Part shown: piece after piece, positions 63,552 through 64,000 of the stretch
How the letters are laid out: each line of letters starts with the position of its first letter
How positions within the stretch are numbered: position 1 is the first letter of the stretch
Assembly: GCF_040544555.1 (NCBI RefSeq)
Contig: NZ_JBEPKD010000001.1
Location: forward strand, 248,001-312,000
Origin: Halalkalibacter oceani
GTDB taxonomy: Bacteria; Bacillota; Bacilli; Bacillales; Bacillaceae_D
Direction of reading: 5' to 3'
DNA: 64,000 nt
Position numbers and translations under genes: made by a program
The notes under the pieces: model-generated
The model's input: the letters and a program-made list of their open reading frames with translations, nothing else
Database searches by the model: none
What the model was told of the DNA's origin: nothing

Positions 63552-64000
63552 TTGGCCACGTTTAAAATTGGGATTACGAGAGATTTTCTGAACCCGGATG
63601 GGGAATTGAAAGCGGATATCGGACTGGAATTACTTGATCAGCATCCTCAAATCGAATATGAATTTTTCAAAGAATATAAGAGTATCGTAACGCCGGATCA
63701 ATTAATGGGATATGATGCTGTGATCAGCCTGTATCCAAGCTATACGAAGGATTCCTTCAACGGTGTGACGCGCCTGGCGGCGATTGCCCGTGCCGGGGTC
63801 GGCTATAACAATGTCGATTTAACGGCCTGTACCGAGTCTGATCTTATTTGCTTTACTGCTCCAAAAGCGGTCCGGCGACCGATGGCTGTTTCGATTTTGA
63901 CGTTTTTGCTTACGTTAAGCTCAAGAGTGATGGAAAAAGACCGCATTGTCCGTCAAGGAACGTGGGAGGAAACGCCGAATTACATGGGAATCGGACTCGT
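63552..64000 (+). CDS. D-isomer-specific 2-hydroxyacid dehydrogenase (3' end outside window)
   Basis: Opens at TTG after GAGGGGAGA and runs to the window end without a stop (149 codons visible). The sequence ATFKIGITRDFLNPDGELKA, then AAIARAGVGYNNVDLTACTE and DLICFTAPKAVRRPMAVSIL is the N-terminal substrate domain of phosphoglycerate dehydrogenase-like enzymes; the NAD-binding domain lies beyond the window. In place of the usual TP.N..AV.E.. segment it has APKAVRRPMAVSI, so substrate preference may differ. Confidence 0.85.
   Translation, partial: MATFKIGITRDFLNPDGELKADIGLELLDQHPQIEYEFFKEYKSIVTPDQLMGYDAVISLYPSYTKDSFNGVTRLAAIARAGVGYNNVDLTACTESDLICFTAPKAVRRPMAVSILTFLLTLSSRVMEKDRIVRQGTWEETPNYMGIGL

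Noticed and set aside
1..64000. tRNA, rRNA, phage, transposase and CRISPR features
   Set aside because: None was recognised on either strand by reading; a covariance or profile search was not possible here.

Overview
The window looks like chromosomal DNA of a spore-forming, salt- or alkali-adapted member of the Bacillaceae. The grounds are strong AGGAGG-type ribosome binding sites with frequent TTG/GTG starts, a leucine T-box leader, Zur boxes of the Bacillus type, a small YjcZ-type sporulation protein behind a sigma-K-like promoter, Ku/LigD end joining, an ectoine hydroxylase and an NhaP-type antiporter. There are no rRNA or tRNA genes, phage genes, insertion sequences or CRISPR arrays. The species cannot be named from the sequence.

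Layout. 0-2 kb: end of a zinc alcohol dehydrogenase and a 5'-3' exonuclease. 1.8-6.4 kb: a signalling island with two hybrid-free histidine kinases, a LytTR response regulator and a degenerate receiver protein. 6.4-11 kb: LysM-L,D-transpeptidase, CBS protein, lipid kinase, MobA, PAP2 phosphatase and a quinone-type oxidoreductase. 11.2-17.5 kb: a zinc-starvation locus. Two near-perfect Zur boxes, each sitting on a well-formed promoter, control (i) a COG0523 zinc metallochaperone with a dCTP deaminase and (ii) an orphan zinc-binding lipoprotein followed by a flavoprotein and a FeoB-like GTPase-permease. 17.6-24 kb: YjcZ-type peptide, LysE exporter, APC permease, YozQ-like protein, oligoendopeptidase F and an amidinotransferase-fold enzyme. 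23.6-27.3 kb: DNA repair (LigD, Ku, exonuclease III), with an MmcB-like nuclease near 29.5 kb. 30-46.5 kb: four members of one unrecognised 12-helix membrane family, interleaved with a YtrA-type ABC operon, ectoine hydroxylase, AIM24 protein, HemD, a one-cysteine DksA/TraR protein, NhaP and NikR. 47-55.7 kb: AbrB-type membrane protein, YjhG/YagF dehydratase, aminotransferase-glutaredoxin-LOG cluster, methyltransferase, small proteins, YajQ and a YczE-type membrane protein. 56-59.6 kb: a heterodimeric ABC exporter in which the catalytic half is broken by a small deletion. 60-64 kb: an unusual soluble chemoreceptor-like protein, a T-box-controlled 2-isopropylmalate synthase and the start of a 2-hydroxyacid dehydrogenase.

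The most coherent candidate for a little-described system is the zinc-starvation locus. It appears to combine zinc capture (His-rich lipoprotein), zinc allocation (COG0523 GTPase), a possible zinc-sparing route to dUMP (dCTP deaminase, a zinc-free enzyme, instead of zinc-dependent dCMP deaminase) and an undescribed flavoprotein/FeoB-like membrane module. Two interspersed hairpin repeat families and four dispersed membrane paralogues are the other main signals.
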